The notes beneath the pieces were generated by a model. The model ran no database searches. It saw nothing but the letters and a program-made list of their open reading frames with translations, and was not told the origin of the DNA. DNA of 64,000 nucleotides from positions 8,759,053-8,823,052 of the forward strand of contig CM024172.1 in assembly GCA_013433145.1 (NCBI GenBank). Reading direction: 5' to 3'. The translations under genes were made by a program, and so were the position numbers. How positions within the stretch are numbered: position 1 is the stretch's first letter; every line of letters starts with the position of its first letter. The stretch comes from Ascaris suum (Eukaryota; Nematoda; Chromadorea; Rhabditida; Ascarididae). Positions 1-14,016 of the stretch are shown here, one piece after another.

Positions 1-2134
1 GAGTTGCCCTAATCTTTAAATGTGACGAATGTTTTTGATAGTTGCCAATGCATCAGAGGATCTGACAAGTACATTGTTCGTAGCGCAAGTGCTCTCGAAT
101 AAAGATGCAGTATTGATGAAGAAGGATAAAGAAAATGCCGAAAATTTTTGAAGCGACAAACTTTTCTTTTCAAGACAATCTGCATACAGGTAGCGGCATT
201 TCATCAGTCACGAATCCTCACGAAAGTGCAAAGTTGATTCACAGCACTGATATACTCCGCCGATCTGAAACGCCATTGCAACGAGCACTGTGACTAGCGT
301 CAGACGCGCCATTCGTGAATCCCTCGATGGCAAACAGCACTTCAATGCTTCACGCACTCACTAAACTCGCCGAACGGAGGGGAAGACGATGCTGTGTTAG
401 CTTTGGCTAATCAACACCGCTTACTTATAATTTAAAAAAATTTATTAATGGTTACGTTCCTGGTGAGTATGTTTAACGACACATGTTCCCAAATACCACT
501 CGAGTGCATGACCTTCAATCGTGATATTTGACTCGGTTAATCTCGCTTAAGTTCGCGTTTACTCACTAACTACGTTTATTTGCTGTGTTACTGCGCCGCT
601 TCATTGTGTATTCGAATGCTGGATTCAGTTTGAAGCTTGACGCTCATTTGAAGCCGAAAGTAGGGAAGACAGCTACTCAACAAAAATCATTTACTCACAT
701 TGCATTCAAGTTTGAAGCTTGACGGGTGGCAGACCCTCAGTAGCTAAGAAATGAAATTTAGGTAGAAGAAGAAAAGGACAAGAGTGAACGACGCGACGAC
801 CAGGCCGTTTTAAATATACCGAATTCAAAGCCAGCTGAGAATTTGTCAGCACAAAGCGCTACCTTTCGAACCCAACGGCGGTTCAAAACTTGGGCGACAA
901 GAAACCTGACCTCTCTCCTGTTGTGCCGAAGTTTGATGAAGTTGAAAACAGCCGACCCTTACTATGCTTTTTTTCAAACAATCTTGTATTGCAAAGCTGC
1001 TGCGCGTCTTAAGTTTATCGTCATTTTGTAATGTGTCTAACTCGCTCGATTATTATTCATAGTTGGCGTGCAAGGAGATAAACACTAGCATACCTTCATC
1101 TTCACACGTTGGAACGCCGAATGGAATCGAACTATTCAATGAACAACTCAGAACACCACTTCATTAGCAAAAAGGGAAAACAGATCCATGTGGAAAGCAG
1201 CACACTCATTTCCCCCCCCCCCCCCCCCCCAACAATACTCTCTTCGCTACAGTATCCGGCTTTTTGCATGTTAATACTTCCCTGTATTTCAAATGCAATA
1301 CTCCTTCTTATATACCAGCGGATGTCACTACAGATATTGTCATACAGCATTACTTTACAGGATCGTGTTAAACAGCATAACAAACAAACTTTGGCGTTAA
1401 ATTTTTCCCTGCCCACAATTCCCGCAAAGTCCTGCGAGTTGCGCGAATGATTTCAGCGTTCGAAACTAAAACAATATTGATTTATTACGTTTTTGATCAT
1501 CCATCTTATTACCGTTGAAATCCGAAACTTTTTCGAAAAAAGCAGACTTTAGGAGAGCATTCCCTTTAAATGATGCGCTCGTCTAGAGGGCACAAGCGAA
1601 TGGATGCTACATGCCCTGCAGATTAACCAATAAACGGCAGTATGTTGCAACGTTGATCTGCCTACACACAGAGGGCAGAAAGAAAGGGGAAAAAGAAGTC
1701 CGAAAAAGGTTACTATATTTGTTTTGGTGAATGAAGTTTCACGCTTGGCAACGCATAATTAAGCGACCGTAATGTATAACGCTATTCATCAACCTTCGAA
1801 GTCCGACTTCTCCATGAAATTTGTGTTTTAAGCAATTCGAAACTTGAACTCGATGAACGTTTTTTATGCAGGTGTTGAAGTTGTCTTCAACTGCACGTGT
1901 TGAAGGTGTCTTTGCGCGGCAGTTGTGTCCTTACAAAGTAGCTTCCCTTTTTTCCTTTGAACTTTCTAGCGGTGAACGTTTGCTGGTGTAGTTTCTCGCT
2001 GTCACTGTATGCTAATGTTAGGGCACCTTCATTGTGATGGTGTGCGCCTGCATGTTCGGGTGAGCTGATGTTCTTTTGTTTGTTATGTGCGTGTTCGTCG
2101 TCGTTTTCACGTCTGATTCATATAGTAAATGTTG
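1..2134. other. Gene-poor stretch, no supported gene
   Basis: Open frames here are short, lack convincing splice sites and show no family pattern. The apparent Pro-rich frame near 1.1-1.4 kb is produced by a 19-base C run at 1212-1230 and is not a gene. I see nothing else beyond AT-rich filler. Confidence 0.5.
1212..1230. repeat. Poly(C) tract, 19 bases
   Basis: An uninterrupted run of C. It is one of seven long G/C homopolymer tracts in the window, the others being at about 6301, 6385, 8500, 34031, 40201 and 42858. Their length may be unreliable in the assembly. Confidence 0.9.
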
Positions 2135-2520
2135 AATAAATGTTCACTTCCTCAAGTTTGAGGTGTAGTTCACAAGGAGTGCCAACACGCAAACAAGAGG
2201 TGTGCACAGCGGAATACGGTATTCGGATTGGAAGGCGAACCATCTCAGCAACATACAGTATATTATTGGGTAAACGGCAGGGGCGAAAGGGGGTCGTTGG
2301 TGGGCGGATGGCGTCATCATCTGGAGTGGCGCACAACTCCGGTCAGTGGTGATTTGAGAGCGCGGCACATCAGCTGTCGTGCAACGATGGCGTGCAGCGA
2401 AGGACGAGTAGCAGCACAGCCGACAACAAACAGCAGTAGTACAGGCCTCGTTTTTTAAAGGGAGTTCGTCTAGTTTTGTCCATTTTCACTGTCTGTTCTC
2501 GAAACTTTGGGAGGCACAGT
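2135..2520 (+). repeat. Dispersed repeat copy A with SL1-like border
   Basis: This segment aligns with 28364-28860 in the same orientation. Shared landmarks, in order, are AATAAA, an SL1-like stretch ending CAAGTTTGAG, a GTTCACAA block, a GAACCA(T/C)CTCAG block, an AGGCCT..TTTTTAA block and a closing GAAACTTTGGG. The 22 bases at 2141-2162 match the nematode spliced leader SL1 at 17 of 22 positions without gaps. The copies are well diverged, so this is an old repeat. It starts about 150 bp beyond the last exon of the MLT-10-like fragment at 2.67-4.36 kb. It could be part of an LTR element or a retrocopy of a trans-spliced transcript. Confidence 0.6.
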
Positions 2521-2673
2521 AATCTCTTTGTCGTGCTCCCTCTAGGGAGTCAATATATGTGGCAATAACAAGCACCTCAGAACTGTTGCTAATGCTTTTT
2601 TTCAACTCTAATGTTTTTTCAAGGCTTCGACAGCTTTCGTGAGTGTTGTTTCCTGTTGCTGGACAGTACTCAC

Positions 2674-4356
2674 CTGCAGCCTTGGCTTTGATTTTCAATG
2701 CATCTGCTGCATCCAACGCGTCAACAACACACTTTGCTTGTTCGAAAATGTCCCGAGCTTTTTGCGAACATACGTAAAGCTTATTCCGATGGTACTCGTT
2801 CAGATCACTCTTCCTGTAACGCTCACGTTTGATTATGCACAGAGATTGCTTTCAGAAGCGACAGGTCTTCCAATTAGTATTTCTTTATTATATTCCTTCT
2901 TTCGAGAAGACAGCTACTAGCACTTCTTGCTTAAATTTCTGCCACTTACAAATCTCATTAAACGCATTTCATCATTAAAGGCATATATTGAAAGAGAATA
3001 TTTATTGTTGATGGTGGGAAGCTGTCAATAACGTGAGCAATAGGGCGTCTTAAACTGCTTGCTTACCGAGCGATACGACTGCTGATTGAAGCTTTGTTAA
3101 ATATATAACTCCAATTAGCTAAACGGTTATCAGCATCCCTCAAACGCTATGTAAACATGGAAACACGCGGGCATTAATACGCGCAAAGGTATGAACGGTC
3201 TGCCGAACACCTGCAGCTATATTATTAGAGGCGCTAGAGAAAGAGCAGCACATCGTCACCAATTGCTCGTCGGTTGAAGCCCGAAAGGAAAGTCAACAAG
3301 GAAAAATCCAACGAGTGTGGGAACTTGATAAAGTTTTGCTGCAAACGCACTCGCGAATTGCTTAGCATACACAAGTGATTGGCAAATTTGAACGATCATA
3401 GAGCTCACTTTTGGGCGGTAAGATTGAGAGCAAACGCTAATATAAAAATGGTGTACACTCCAAAGCAATGAGGAAGAAGAGACTGGGAGAAAGGGAAGTG
3501 GATACTGTGCGGCAAAGTAATTGACTGCTAAATGGAATGTTTGCGATTGAATTTTCACCTCTGAGATGTGTTTTAAAAGAGCCCAGCATGGTCTCAGCTG
3601 AACTTCATTTGCGTTAAAGTGCTGTGCACTGTTGAAATCTAAGTGCTGTTATTAGCAGTATGGCACTAGTAGTGAAAGCTGTGTTTTCTTAGACACCTAA
3701 CCACTGACAAACTCACAGTTTTTTATTTTGAAGACAGCAACTGGAAGTAGTCAGTGTATAGTCTAAAATAAGGAGATACAAGTAACTCAACTGGCGAGGG
3801 AAGACAACTGATTCATGAAATTCTTCGTTCATCGTTGCGAAAGTGTCACTTTCAATTTCTATACGAGGGAAAACTATGTTTTCTCGTTAATCCGAATTTG
3901 TCGGTGTATTTTACTTCATCTACTAGATTCGATTATCTGTTGGGACAATGGTGATCAAGAACGTGATTATGCTAATATGAGATAGCTGAACCAAATTTCA
4001 GTCTCAGATGCGGTTTGGCATCTAGACGTGCCTCTTCACACAGTTGCTGAACATGCTGCTTTATTTCACCTGTAGAGAGGCTCATTTGGCTTTTTGGGCA
4101 GCAATTTTCGTTTCATAAAGTGTTTGCACTTCTAATGGAGCAATAAACGACATACCTCTCATTGGCCACTGCCGACATAACGCTGCTAATTCCTTGCAGA
4201 GCCCACCGCTCATAAAGGTCATAGCCGGCTTCATCCGAAATTGGAATATTTATTTTCTTACCATCATAGAACTGCGCACCCGGCATCGTCTCTCTTGTGT
4301 ACTCCGCTACTGCATAACTCAATGCCGCTGAACAGTAACCAACTTTCATTTGCAAT
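2674..4356 (-). pseudogene. MLT-10-like gene fragment (copy 1), two exons
   Basis: Two minus-strand coding blocks splice in phase. The first, about 4356 down to 4156, carries MPGAQFYDGKKINIPISDEA and then ...WALQGISSVMSAVANE, and ends at a strong donor (GAGAG/GTATGT). The second, 2813-2674 (140 nt, acceptor TTACAG, donor GCAG/GTGAGT), reads SDLNEYHRNKLYVCSQKA followed by a Cys/Ala-rich helix. The exon boundary splits an Arg codon and is identical in the second locus at 30.1-30.8 kb, whose downstream exon is also exactly 140 nt. By pattern and order these match the N-terminal half of nematode moulting-cycle MLT-10-like proteins (from memory, not a search). Exon 1 has an in-frame stop a little upstream and no clear acceptor, and I find no LSP tail nearby, so this is probably a partial, dead copy. 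The exons themselves are clear; the family name is less certain. Confidence 0.6.
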
Positions 4357-5171
<815 letters not shown>

Positions 5172-5579
5172 GGGAGTATATACAAGCAGAAGATATAGAT
5201 AACAGTATGGGAAGGAAATATGAGTTGTAAGATTGGTCTCTTCCATAAGCTCATCCACTTGTACGACCCTCCTACACGCACTTTTGAGTAGCCTCCTTGT
5301 GTTCGCGTCCAACAATCAGCGAAAATTAGAAAAACATGTAAACAATACAAATAAAGTTCGAGTGGTTTCATCGTCATGAAGGTCTAAGTGATCGGCAAAG
5401 GATGGCGAAATCAACGTATATTTGCTAATCTGTGAAAATGAAGAACGAATCCAGAGTGAAAGGAGCTGGAAGGCGGAATGAAACGAAGGAATGGGCCCAG
5501 AACATAGTTACGGCTTCTTCAATGACTTCATGCTATCCTTCTAGCTAAACTAGTATATTTTTGATGACTTTTCTGGTCA

Positions 5580-5830
5580 CTGCTAGGGCTACACGTATAA
5601 TTCCAACCACGCTTCTCTCTCGTCCTCCCCGCCTCGCCTCTTCCACTATTTGGAAGGGGGTGTCTGCCTTTTGAAATAATGAGTCACGTTCTCGCGGCGG
5701 CGGAGAACGTTTTCGCCCTCGCGAGAGCTTCGCGGGAAAGCTCGATTTCTCAGAATTCTCCTGCGTGGGAATGGGGGAGTTCCGGAGAGCTGGGACACTC
5801 GCGGGGGCGAATGGTTAGAAACGTCCAATT
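5580..5830. repeat. GC-rich island with inverted arms
   Basis: A short block markedly richer in GC than its surroundings. TTCGCCCTCGCGAG at 5712-5725 is the inverse of CTCGCGGGGGCGAA at 5798-5811 with one mismatch, so the block can fold. It has no coding pattern that I trust. It could be the core of a small non-autonomous element; I saw no flanking target duplication. Confidence 0.35.
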
Positions 5831-6300
5831 TTGTTAGGAAACTTTTAAATACCTTTCATGTTATTGCTTGTATCGTGTTCTGGGGAAGCTGCAATGGGAA
5901 TATTTTTCGAAAGGGACAGTCTTCGCGTATCTCTGGCATTTCGTTTGATAGAGAAATCGCAGCTGAAGCCAAAGATGCATATTTTTGCCAAATGCAGTTC
6001 TATGCTTTGTTAGGTGCAAGTGATAGCATAATTTTAGGCGCAGCTTACGAACAAAGGCATTCACTTCTTAGCTAGTGGCAGGGTTTTTCCTTGAGAACAG
6101 TGCGGACTACACATATGCGCCATGTTGCCTTTCAGTATTGCTCATTCCAACCCACTGCATCACGCAGTTTCCTCTTGTTCTATGAATTAATGAGGAATTT
6201 GTTTCATCTTGCGACCGCAGAATTAGCGCTTCCAGCATCTCCCACACACATGATTGAATCGGTGAGGCCCCCGAATAAGGGATGATTACAGCAGGTTCCT

Positions 6301-6398
6301 GGGGAGGGGGGGGGGGGGAGGGCGATATCTTTTAGTCTAGGGTTCAAACTTTATGACTCACCCTGGACCAAGGACGGCTCGGGAGGGGGGGGGGGGAG
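6301..6398 (+). repeat. Paired poly(G) tracts
   Basis: Two G-rich tracts, 6301-6323 and 6381-6398, 60 bp apart, each with a run of at least 11 G. Either could form a G-quadruplex. Confidence 0.85.
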
Positions 6399-6589
6399 GA
6401 TTGGGGTGGCAGTGAACTCGAAACACCAATCCACTCTCTCTCACATGGGCGCTTCTTCGGTCGTTTCTGCTTGTTACTTTGCTTGCACTAGATTTGATCA
6501 CTGACTGTTTGGTTTCCTGGAATGTCCTCAAGGTGGATGACATCTTCGAAATCCGTTCGGCTTGAGAGTAATTTCTTCTGATGCTGTGT

Positions 6590-6817
6590 TTAAGGTTTAG
6601 TTGGTAGTGTTGCCCGTATTCCAGTGCTCATCCACTCGCTCCATCTTCTCGAGTTAAGGTACAGACACCATTTCTTACCAGCAGTGACAATAGTCTTCGA
6701 AAAAAGGTTGACACTTGAGTTCGGTGACTTCACAGCAAGCAAGCAGAAATGCTGGATGCTACTGTTTGCGCTTAAAGAGCAATCAGTCCATCCTTCTCCC
6801 GCCGACTGAACAGTCAT
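6590..6817 (-). mobile_element. Mariner transposase relic
   Basis: The minus-strand frame contains KTIVTAGKKWCLYLNSRR followed by W.EWMSTG and ATLPTKP. This corresponds to the mariner-type block around the first catalytic Asp (family form IVTGDEKW.LY.N..R...W...G). Here GDEKW has become AGKKW, so the catalytic Asp of the DD34D triad is gone. The expected upstream block is scrambled and the frame stops soon after. What remains is a short dead fragment of a Tc1/mariner element; I could not identify its terminal inverted repeats. Confidence 0.55.
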
Positions 6818-6900
6818 ATTGGTACATCGCAGTCGGCAGTGGAGTCTTCTATTTAAACGCCTCAGATGTCATCAGTGGTTTTAGTGGCATTAGACCTTGA

Positions 6901-9900
6901 ATGTCGGAAATGTTCGGTTCTGCCGACTTGGCGTTCCGTAACTTCAAAGTGGGATGTCCTTGTGTTTGAACGCAAATAAAAATCTAAGAAGAATCTTGTG
7001 GAGGAAGAAGCAGGCCGCAGTATGATAATACCCTAACACTGATGCGCATGCGAATTGCATGGCGAGAAATGAAGGTTTTTGAAGAACGCTGCAGTCGTGT
7101 ATTGCAACTCAATTCATATGCAGGCAGTCAGTCTGCATTATTGGAAACGCGTATATGGATTCTTTCCGCGTGTGGTTTATCCAGGAATGTTTAAAGCACC
7201 ACAATGTCTTCAACTGTGCAACTAACTGCATCTGTGAAAAACAGTAATAAAGAACATCCTAGAGCCTTCTAAAAACTCCGCTTAGGAAAATACTCGTTTT
7301 CTGCAAAGTACAGTGGATATAAAGAAAAGAGAACGGGGACCTTTTCTAAACTAGTAGCAAGACGGTTGACGTCTTTAAAATATCCTGATATTTCAAAGGA
7401 ATTTCGTTTCCTTGACTGGACTCTATCGATAGTGTTCGAATGCATCTCATGATATCTGATATCTCATACCACAAAGCTAAGCAATGGCAACCTCATCAAA
7501 TTCTATTTGTCGGAGCCTGGGATACGACCATGATGGGCCACTGCAAGATGTGAAGATTTGATTGACAACCGATTGAACTTTAGCATGTGGAGTGGACCAA
7601 ATTTAAAAACTTACAAAATTTTGTTGCATGCATGATTCAGACGTGCACCGTATCAGCGCAACAAAAAAATCGAGAAGGAAAGTAGAAACTTCAACTGCGG
7701 CCACATTCCACGGGACGAAAAGCTCTCGTCTGCTTGGTTAACTTTTCGATCTGCATATATACCAATTCTAGTAAAGAACTTGATCTGCCTTTTTTCCTTT
7801 GTATTGCGCCTAATAAGCTATATAAGCTCACTCAACCAAGTGGGGACGCAAACCTTCTATTTGGCTGGCTAGGACGGCTTTTCGGACTAAGCCAACTGCT
7901 GAGACAAAGCGCGCAGATTGCGCAGGCCTAAGCGACTCAATATCTAGTGATGCATGGGTGGCCGGGATTTCAACACTCCTCTCCTACAGTAGCATATCCT
8001 CCCCTAAGAACGATGGCTAAGTTGGAAAATCGAGTTACGGCGTCACGGGAGAAGAAAAATGAGTTTAAACATGACAGTGGATCCGGCATGATATGCGCGT
8101 TTGCATTTCCATCTGATTAATGAGTTTTCTAGGTTATAAGCAAATAATACACGGTGAGGAGTACGTCAAGTTTCTTTGCATACCCACCGCCTCTACGAAC
8201 ATCCTTCAGAAAATGTTTTCTCTTCTGAAGCGAGAGTGTAAAAGGAAAAACCGAAGTGCGCGAAATGCAGCAATTTCTCAGACTTCGATTTTTAGTGACA
8301 TAAATCGATCAAACTGAATTGTGGTATAGATAGTCATCGTATAGTACATATTATGACCACAAAAGTTAATCTTTTGCTCTAGTGGTTCCCAACTTGAAGC
8401 TAGGTAAAAAAAAAACGGATTCCACGTGCTCACGCATGCGTACAGGTCTGATGCCATCATGATGCATTTTGTAAAGCAAGAGACGAGCGAATGGGAAAAG
8501 GGGGGGGGGGGGTAGGGGAGCAATATTCGAACTTCCAAGGCATGCCGCTTCATTCGCAGCAAGAGGACTTTCAAAAAACCATCAAAGCATCACAGCCCAT
8601 CATATCGCACAAAACAAGTTAGAAAGAAAAATCTAATAACACCAGCAGAGGATGATTCCTTCTCAGCCAAGTGACTGCTGAAATACGGGAGCAGCGGGCA
8701 ACGCTGGATGTCAGGAGCAATGAAGGTCAGTAATCTGACCTCCTTTATTCTTTTAAATGTTGCTTTAATTTGGGTTATTTTGTTTGGAACGCAAGAAAAA
8801 AGTGAGCCGCGTGTAAAGATGCATCATGATGTCGATCGCACTAAATAAAAGTTGCACACGTTTACGGTGAACTCTTTTTTATCGTAGTAAATTGAAATGA
8901 GCGAAAAAGCGTGGCGGAAATACTTTTGCGTTTCAGCCCAATAGTCAACTGGATGCAATCACATGCGAAAGTGACGCTACAGTATCAAATAATACGGCTA
9001 AACCATTTGAGTGTGCAAATCTCCGAGGGTATCGTTATTAAACGGTATTTGAGCAGATGCATAATGAAATTTGCTTGCATATTTTAGGACTCCTCGAAGT
9101 GTTCATTCATAACTTATGTTAAAGCTGATGGTATGTCCCGCTTAATTTATGGTTTCAAGCGTATTCGGAAGATTCCACCGTCATAACCCTGAATGTTCAG
9201 ATTCTGATGGGCAATGCGATGTCAGCAGCAAGTTTTGCTTAAAAGAACATAATATTTGTATACCATTATATTCTTGGTGATACGGAGAAAGTGCTTTGAT
9301 TGTGCTGTAACATGTGACGGCGTTTACCAGTTACGTTCATATGAGAAGGAAGAGCACTATGCACAGATACTGTCGGTGAGCCCACTAAGCGACTTTAGTT
9401 TATGCTCAGAAATCCTTTGCTCCTGACCTACTTTCTTTTTTATTTCCCACTTGTATTAGTGGCTGCGAATCTTGCACGGCTCGACATGGTACGAATGAAA
9501 ACAGAGTGTCTGCGCGTTACAATTTGCTTTAAGCTCAGCTGGTTGTAATGGGATATTTCAGGTTTTAGTTGCGACGATTTCAGACCTATTTAGACAGATG
9601 AGCGATTTTGGAAGGGATTTCATGAAATCTAAAGTGACTTCCAAATACGCTTTAGAAGAACTGGTTCTGAAAATAGGAGCGCTTCACAAAAGGTTGCTTG
9701 TTGATTTATGACCGCGATCAATTTGGGTATCATTCAAGGTGCACAACTGCAGAGGTTGCTCTGATAGTGCGTGTAACCGTTCCGGAGGATCGTACGCGGA
9801 TGATCCGAAATATTTTTCATGACAATCGCCTCAACTATAGGGTCTGTCGACTATATGGCGGTGCTCAAAAGTATTGCATTCATTTCTAATGGTCATTGGT

Positions 9901-12900
9901 TTTCAAATCCTGTATCCAGTGGTCCCTTCGCTCCTTTCTTTCGGTGTTGCAAACTAGGCGAGAAAGGAGAGGGTGGAGGGGTAAGAGGGAGAAGAGGACT
10001 CACAGTTGAAGGAGATCCAAGCCAAATCCCGCTATAGGCCAGCAAAATCACGAAGATGGAGATTGGGAAGCTACAATACATAAAAACAGCTGGCAGACTG
10101 GCTAACGATAGATGATAGAAGCAGTACTCCTTCTTGTTATATCGTAATGATTTTAGCTCTTTGCATTTTCTTTCACAGTTCTCACATTGAAGAGAGGTGA
10201 ATAATGGTGACGAACAAAGAACTCTGCTAAAAGAGAATTATATTGCTCTGTCATCTTCCATTGCTGGCATCACTTTGTGCCTCTGTAAATTTCATAGAAG
10301 CGGTGTTGATGTCGTGTCTGTGTATGTCTGTCTGCTTACATTCCTCTAATTTCAGTTCCAGCAACCATGAAAACTCGCAGCGACGAAATTTAGTGGCGTA
10401 AAATTCCCCAAAATGACCTCTCATTTCCAGTTCCTAAACGATTTATTGTTGTTGTGGAAAACCGTTGGCACTCTAAAGAACCACAAATTTTGCTAGTTTT
10501 TGTCCTGCAGTCAATCAGGTGCCATCTTGAGACAAATCTTTTAGTGATCGGTTAATGTTGTCAGCCGATTCAACGGAAAAATGAGCTGCTAGAGGTGTTC
10601 TCGGTGCTTTCCTGGACTCGAACAGCCGAACGTTCTGACGGGCTTAAATGCAAACTCTAGCGCCGTACCAACGTCGCATGCGTGCCCTTCTGTTGCTGTC
10701 TATTTTCGAAATATAATGACGTCGTCTATAACCTCATGACATCTTTCAAGCTCCCTTATCACTGCAACGGGGTCACATCTACGAATATGCCTATCCGTCT
10801 GCAACATAGTTTCGAATTGAGAATTACGAACCGCAGAAGCCGGCAACGAAGATTTCGGTGCATTGAACTCCCCCATCCCTCCCCCTCCCCTATTTCGATG
10901 TCCCTCTCCGCCCTCATCGTTCCCTTTCCTTATGTTCAGTTCGATCATTGGCTTCGAGGGAAACTCCAGACACAGACAAACACCTAAGAATGCTGATACA
11001 GGAAGGGATTTTGCGAGCTGTCGGATTGCAAAACTAAACGAATCATTTCACTGAATTCTGCAGCACTTCGGCTTAACCGCAATTTTTGCAGTTTCCTTGC
11101 AAGTGTCTACTCTTTGAAATTTGTGAAGCTGCTGATGTGGCCAACAAATAGCGGAAACCCGTACTGTACTAGCCCCTCAATGACTGCTCTCTGTTCGCAG
11201 ATCGTTTTCTCTCCGCTTCTTTTTTAAAGTGAAGATCCATAATGCTGATGTCGTCTTTACATATTTACTTTTTATCTGGTTGGCGGTATGTTTTGCCTCG
11301 AGAGGCAGACGAGCCCTCTTCAGAAACCGGCAGCTGTAATGTGCAATGTTTGACTGTCCCAAGATAGATTCTCCTACGGTACTATCGGTCACACACTAAG
11401 CAGGGATGGGCCTGTCGTTCTCCTCTCCTCTACTCCTTCAGAGACCAAGTTTCATAAAATGATTTAAAAGATACGACAAATTTAGAGGGAAGATAAAAGT
11501 TAGATGTAAAGGGGAAGGTCTACATAAAAAGGATATGGGAAACTTATTTCCGGTTCAGAGTTGAGTTCGCAAAGTGCTTTCTAATTTTTATTTCAGAACG
11601 CTGTTCTTTAAAATGTTCTTCTCAAGGGAACTACTTCAAATTTGATATCGTAAATGTGCCTTTTGCATTGGCATATTATTCACCTTCATTTGTCTTCCTA
11701 TCATATACCATACCCAAGCTCTTCATTAAATTCATCTCACAATTGGCATAGAACATTATAGAACACTCGATGAAACAGCCACTAATTTGTGAGGGCGACC
11801 AGTAGAACAGAATGCTTCAAATGAATTCACCCTATCACATTACACCAACAGCATCGACTGTGAGTCCGCACTAAGGAATTGAAAGAGTCAGAGGACACGC
11901 TATTTAATGTGGGAGCAAGTTCCAACAGTGAATGACCTCATATTAGAAAGAATTTACATAGTGACATCAATTTAGGAACTCTGTGCATTATGTGTCAATC
12001 ATGCGTGCATTAAGAATCTGAAAGGAATAAAAAATGCTCTCAAGAGGATGACATGGAAATCAGTCCAACTCAGCACATCACTGTTCAAGTGGTTTAAGAA
12101 CAAAGGTGCATAATCCCTAACTGTGATTGATACATACGAGAGCAGGAACTTATCGCCTAGAAGCAGCACGAGTACCACGCTCTTGAAGGGCTATAATAAG
12201 TTTCTTAGCACATTTACGGTAAGGAAATCTGTACTTGGCAAAAATATTTCCTTTAGCCATTAACATGAGGGAATATCCCTCTACCTCTTTCGCCAGCAGC
12301 AGTAGGGTCCTGTGGGACGTAATTTTAAGCCGTACGAGAATCGAACATGGATGTGGGCTCAAATTTTTGTTTCTAGGTGCACGACTCGCGTTCTCGTAAC
12401 GTCCTCAACTGCACAACACATGGTGGCGTTTACGAGAGAGTGTAGAATGCGATACAAACTAACAGTACATCGGTAACCGTATCGTGCAATCCATCCATAG
12501 TATAAAATATGGAATGCCTCAAACGGATTCTGTTTAACTGTTTTATTTTACGAGAATTCCAACAGTTTCACCATTGGTTGTCTTATGAAGATTTGAACAG
12601 CATAAAAAAGCTTTTTTTCTTCCATACTGACGTTGTGCGTAGTTATGTTCGAGTTCCACGTACAATGCGTAATTCGAGGAGGGATAACTTAATTCTACTT
12701 CGCTCGGACTTTACCGAGATTCAAGAACCAGTCTTTATGAGCTGGGGATAAGCGAGTTACATCAGTTGGTTGAAGATCAAAGGACGTGAATGTGATGCGC
12801 GGTAAATCAATTCCTTTTCAACAGGGCAATGAGATCGATGATTGGGCTCCGGAGCTAGAGCAGCTGCAGAATAAACCAGCTCATTTAAAATTAGGATCCG

Positions 12901-14016
12901 TGCTTACGCCAGAGCAGCGCACCTTTCGCAGCAGCATGCAGCGGCGATAGGCGATGCATGTCGCAGCGAGAGGTTGCTTACAAAACGTAAATTCGACAGT
13001 ATCGACTTATCCACTTTCTATTCTGGACGAACTACCGATGCTGATACATCATTTCATTTGGTCGTATCCAGCATGACAGTTAGTTTGCATATCACACCGT
13101 ATTGTACAGCTCATAATACCGAACTGCACTATCGTAAAGTGTAGCGGTTAATTTGAATATCGCTTGGTGGAATACGTGAGTCGATTTGGATCTTCCACTG
13201 GTAAGAAGTTCATGTGCTGGTGACTAATGCATGGTGCTTCCGGACGAAATGCCAATTGGATTATGAGGATTATTTTCACAAAGAAGCATGAAAAATTCGG
13301 AGACTGCGTTATTGCACGTTCAGTATTATTATATCAAAAGAGAACCTTGTAGAAGAACAAGATTTTATTGAGAAGAAGGTGGAATATTTGTGGTAAAAAA
13401 GCAGTGAATGAATTCAACGTAGCTGAAGATTAGTTCCATAAATGGGAGCACATATTTCAATAGCGTGAACGCAGTTATCTTCGATCTCCAACCCTTCCGC
13501 TACACCAAAGGAAGAAGGGAGGGAAGGGGAGGGGGAGGGAGCACTCAGATTTAAGGATTTCTCTCCTCACTAAACTCCATAATATTTTTTGGTTGCACAG
13601 AAATAAAAAGATGCACATTATGATTGACTGCGAATAGCCCGTGTAAATGTTATCGTCAGTGCAACACTTCATAGAGTTTTTTTCGGATCTCGGTCACCAT
13701 AAGAACCAATTATCAGAACTTCACTACAGTCATGTAGACATTTCTCACCTTTGATACATTCCGAGGAGCGAAGAAGTTCACGACATTCGAGAGCGCAGTT
13801 CTAGCGGCACTTATGTGCACTTGCTGTCTCGTCAGAATGGGGGCGCGTGATTGATGTGCTGTGTTGTCACAACACGGCTCATCTCTTCAAAATTGTAAAT
13901 GAGAGGATCCGAATTTACACCACATTCGAACAAACACTTCCAACTTCTTCACTTACTTCTAAGATCCAACGTCTGCCTTTTCCTTGTCGCTTCCACTCTT
14001 GAGCTCATAGCATCAA
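6901..14016. other. 7-kb stretch without a supported gene
   Basis: No frame here combines a protein-like pattern with good splice sites. The only marked structure is a poly(G) run at 8500-8512. It may be intron or intergenic DNA; exons under about 60 nt could be missed by eye. Confidence 0.4.

Noticed and set aside
1109..1450. Frame with a poly-Pro (or poly-Gly) run
   Set aside because: Produced by the poly(C) tract; no splice sites or family pattern.
2480..2673. Continuation of the minus-strand frame past the 2674 exon (also VSTVQQQETTLTKAVEALKK in another frame)
   Set aside because: A consensus donor lies exactly at 2673 and the paralogous exon ends at the same codon, so this is most likely intron, although it reads coding-like.
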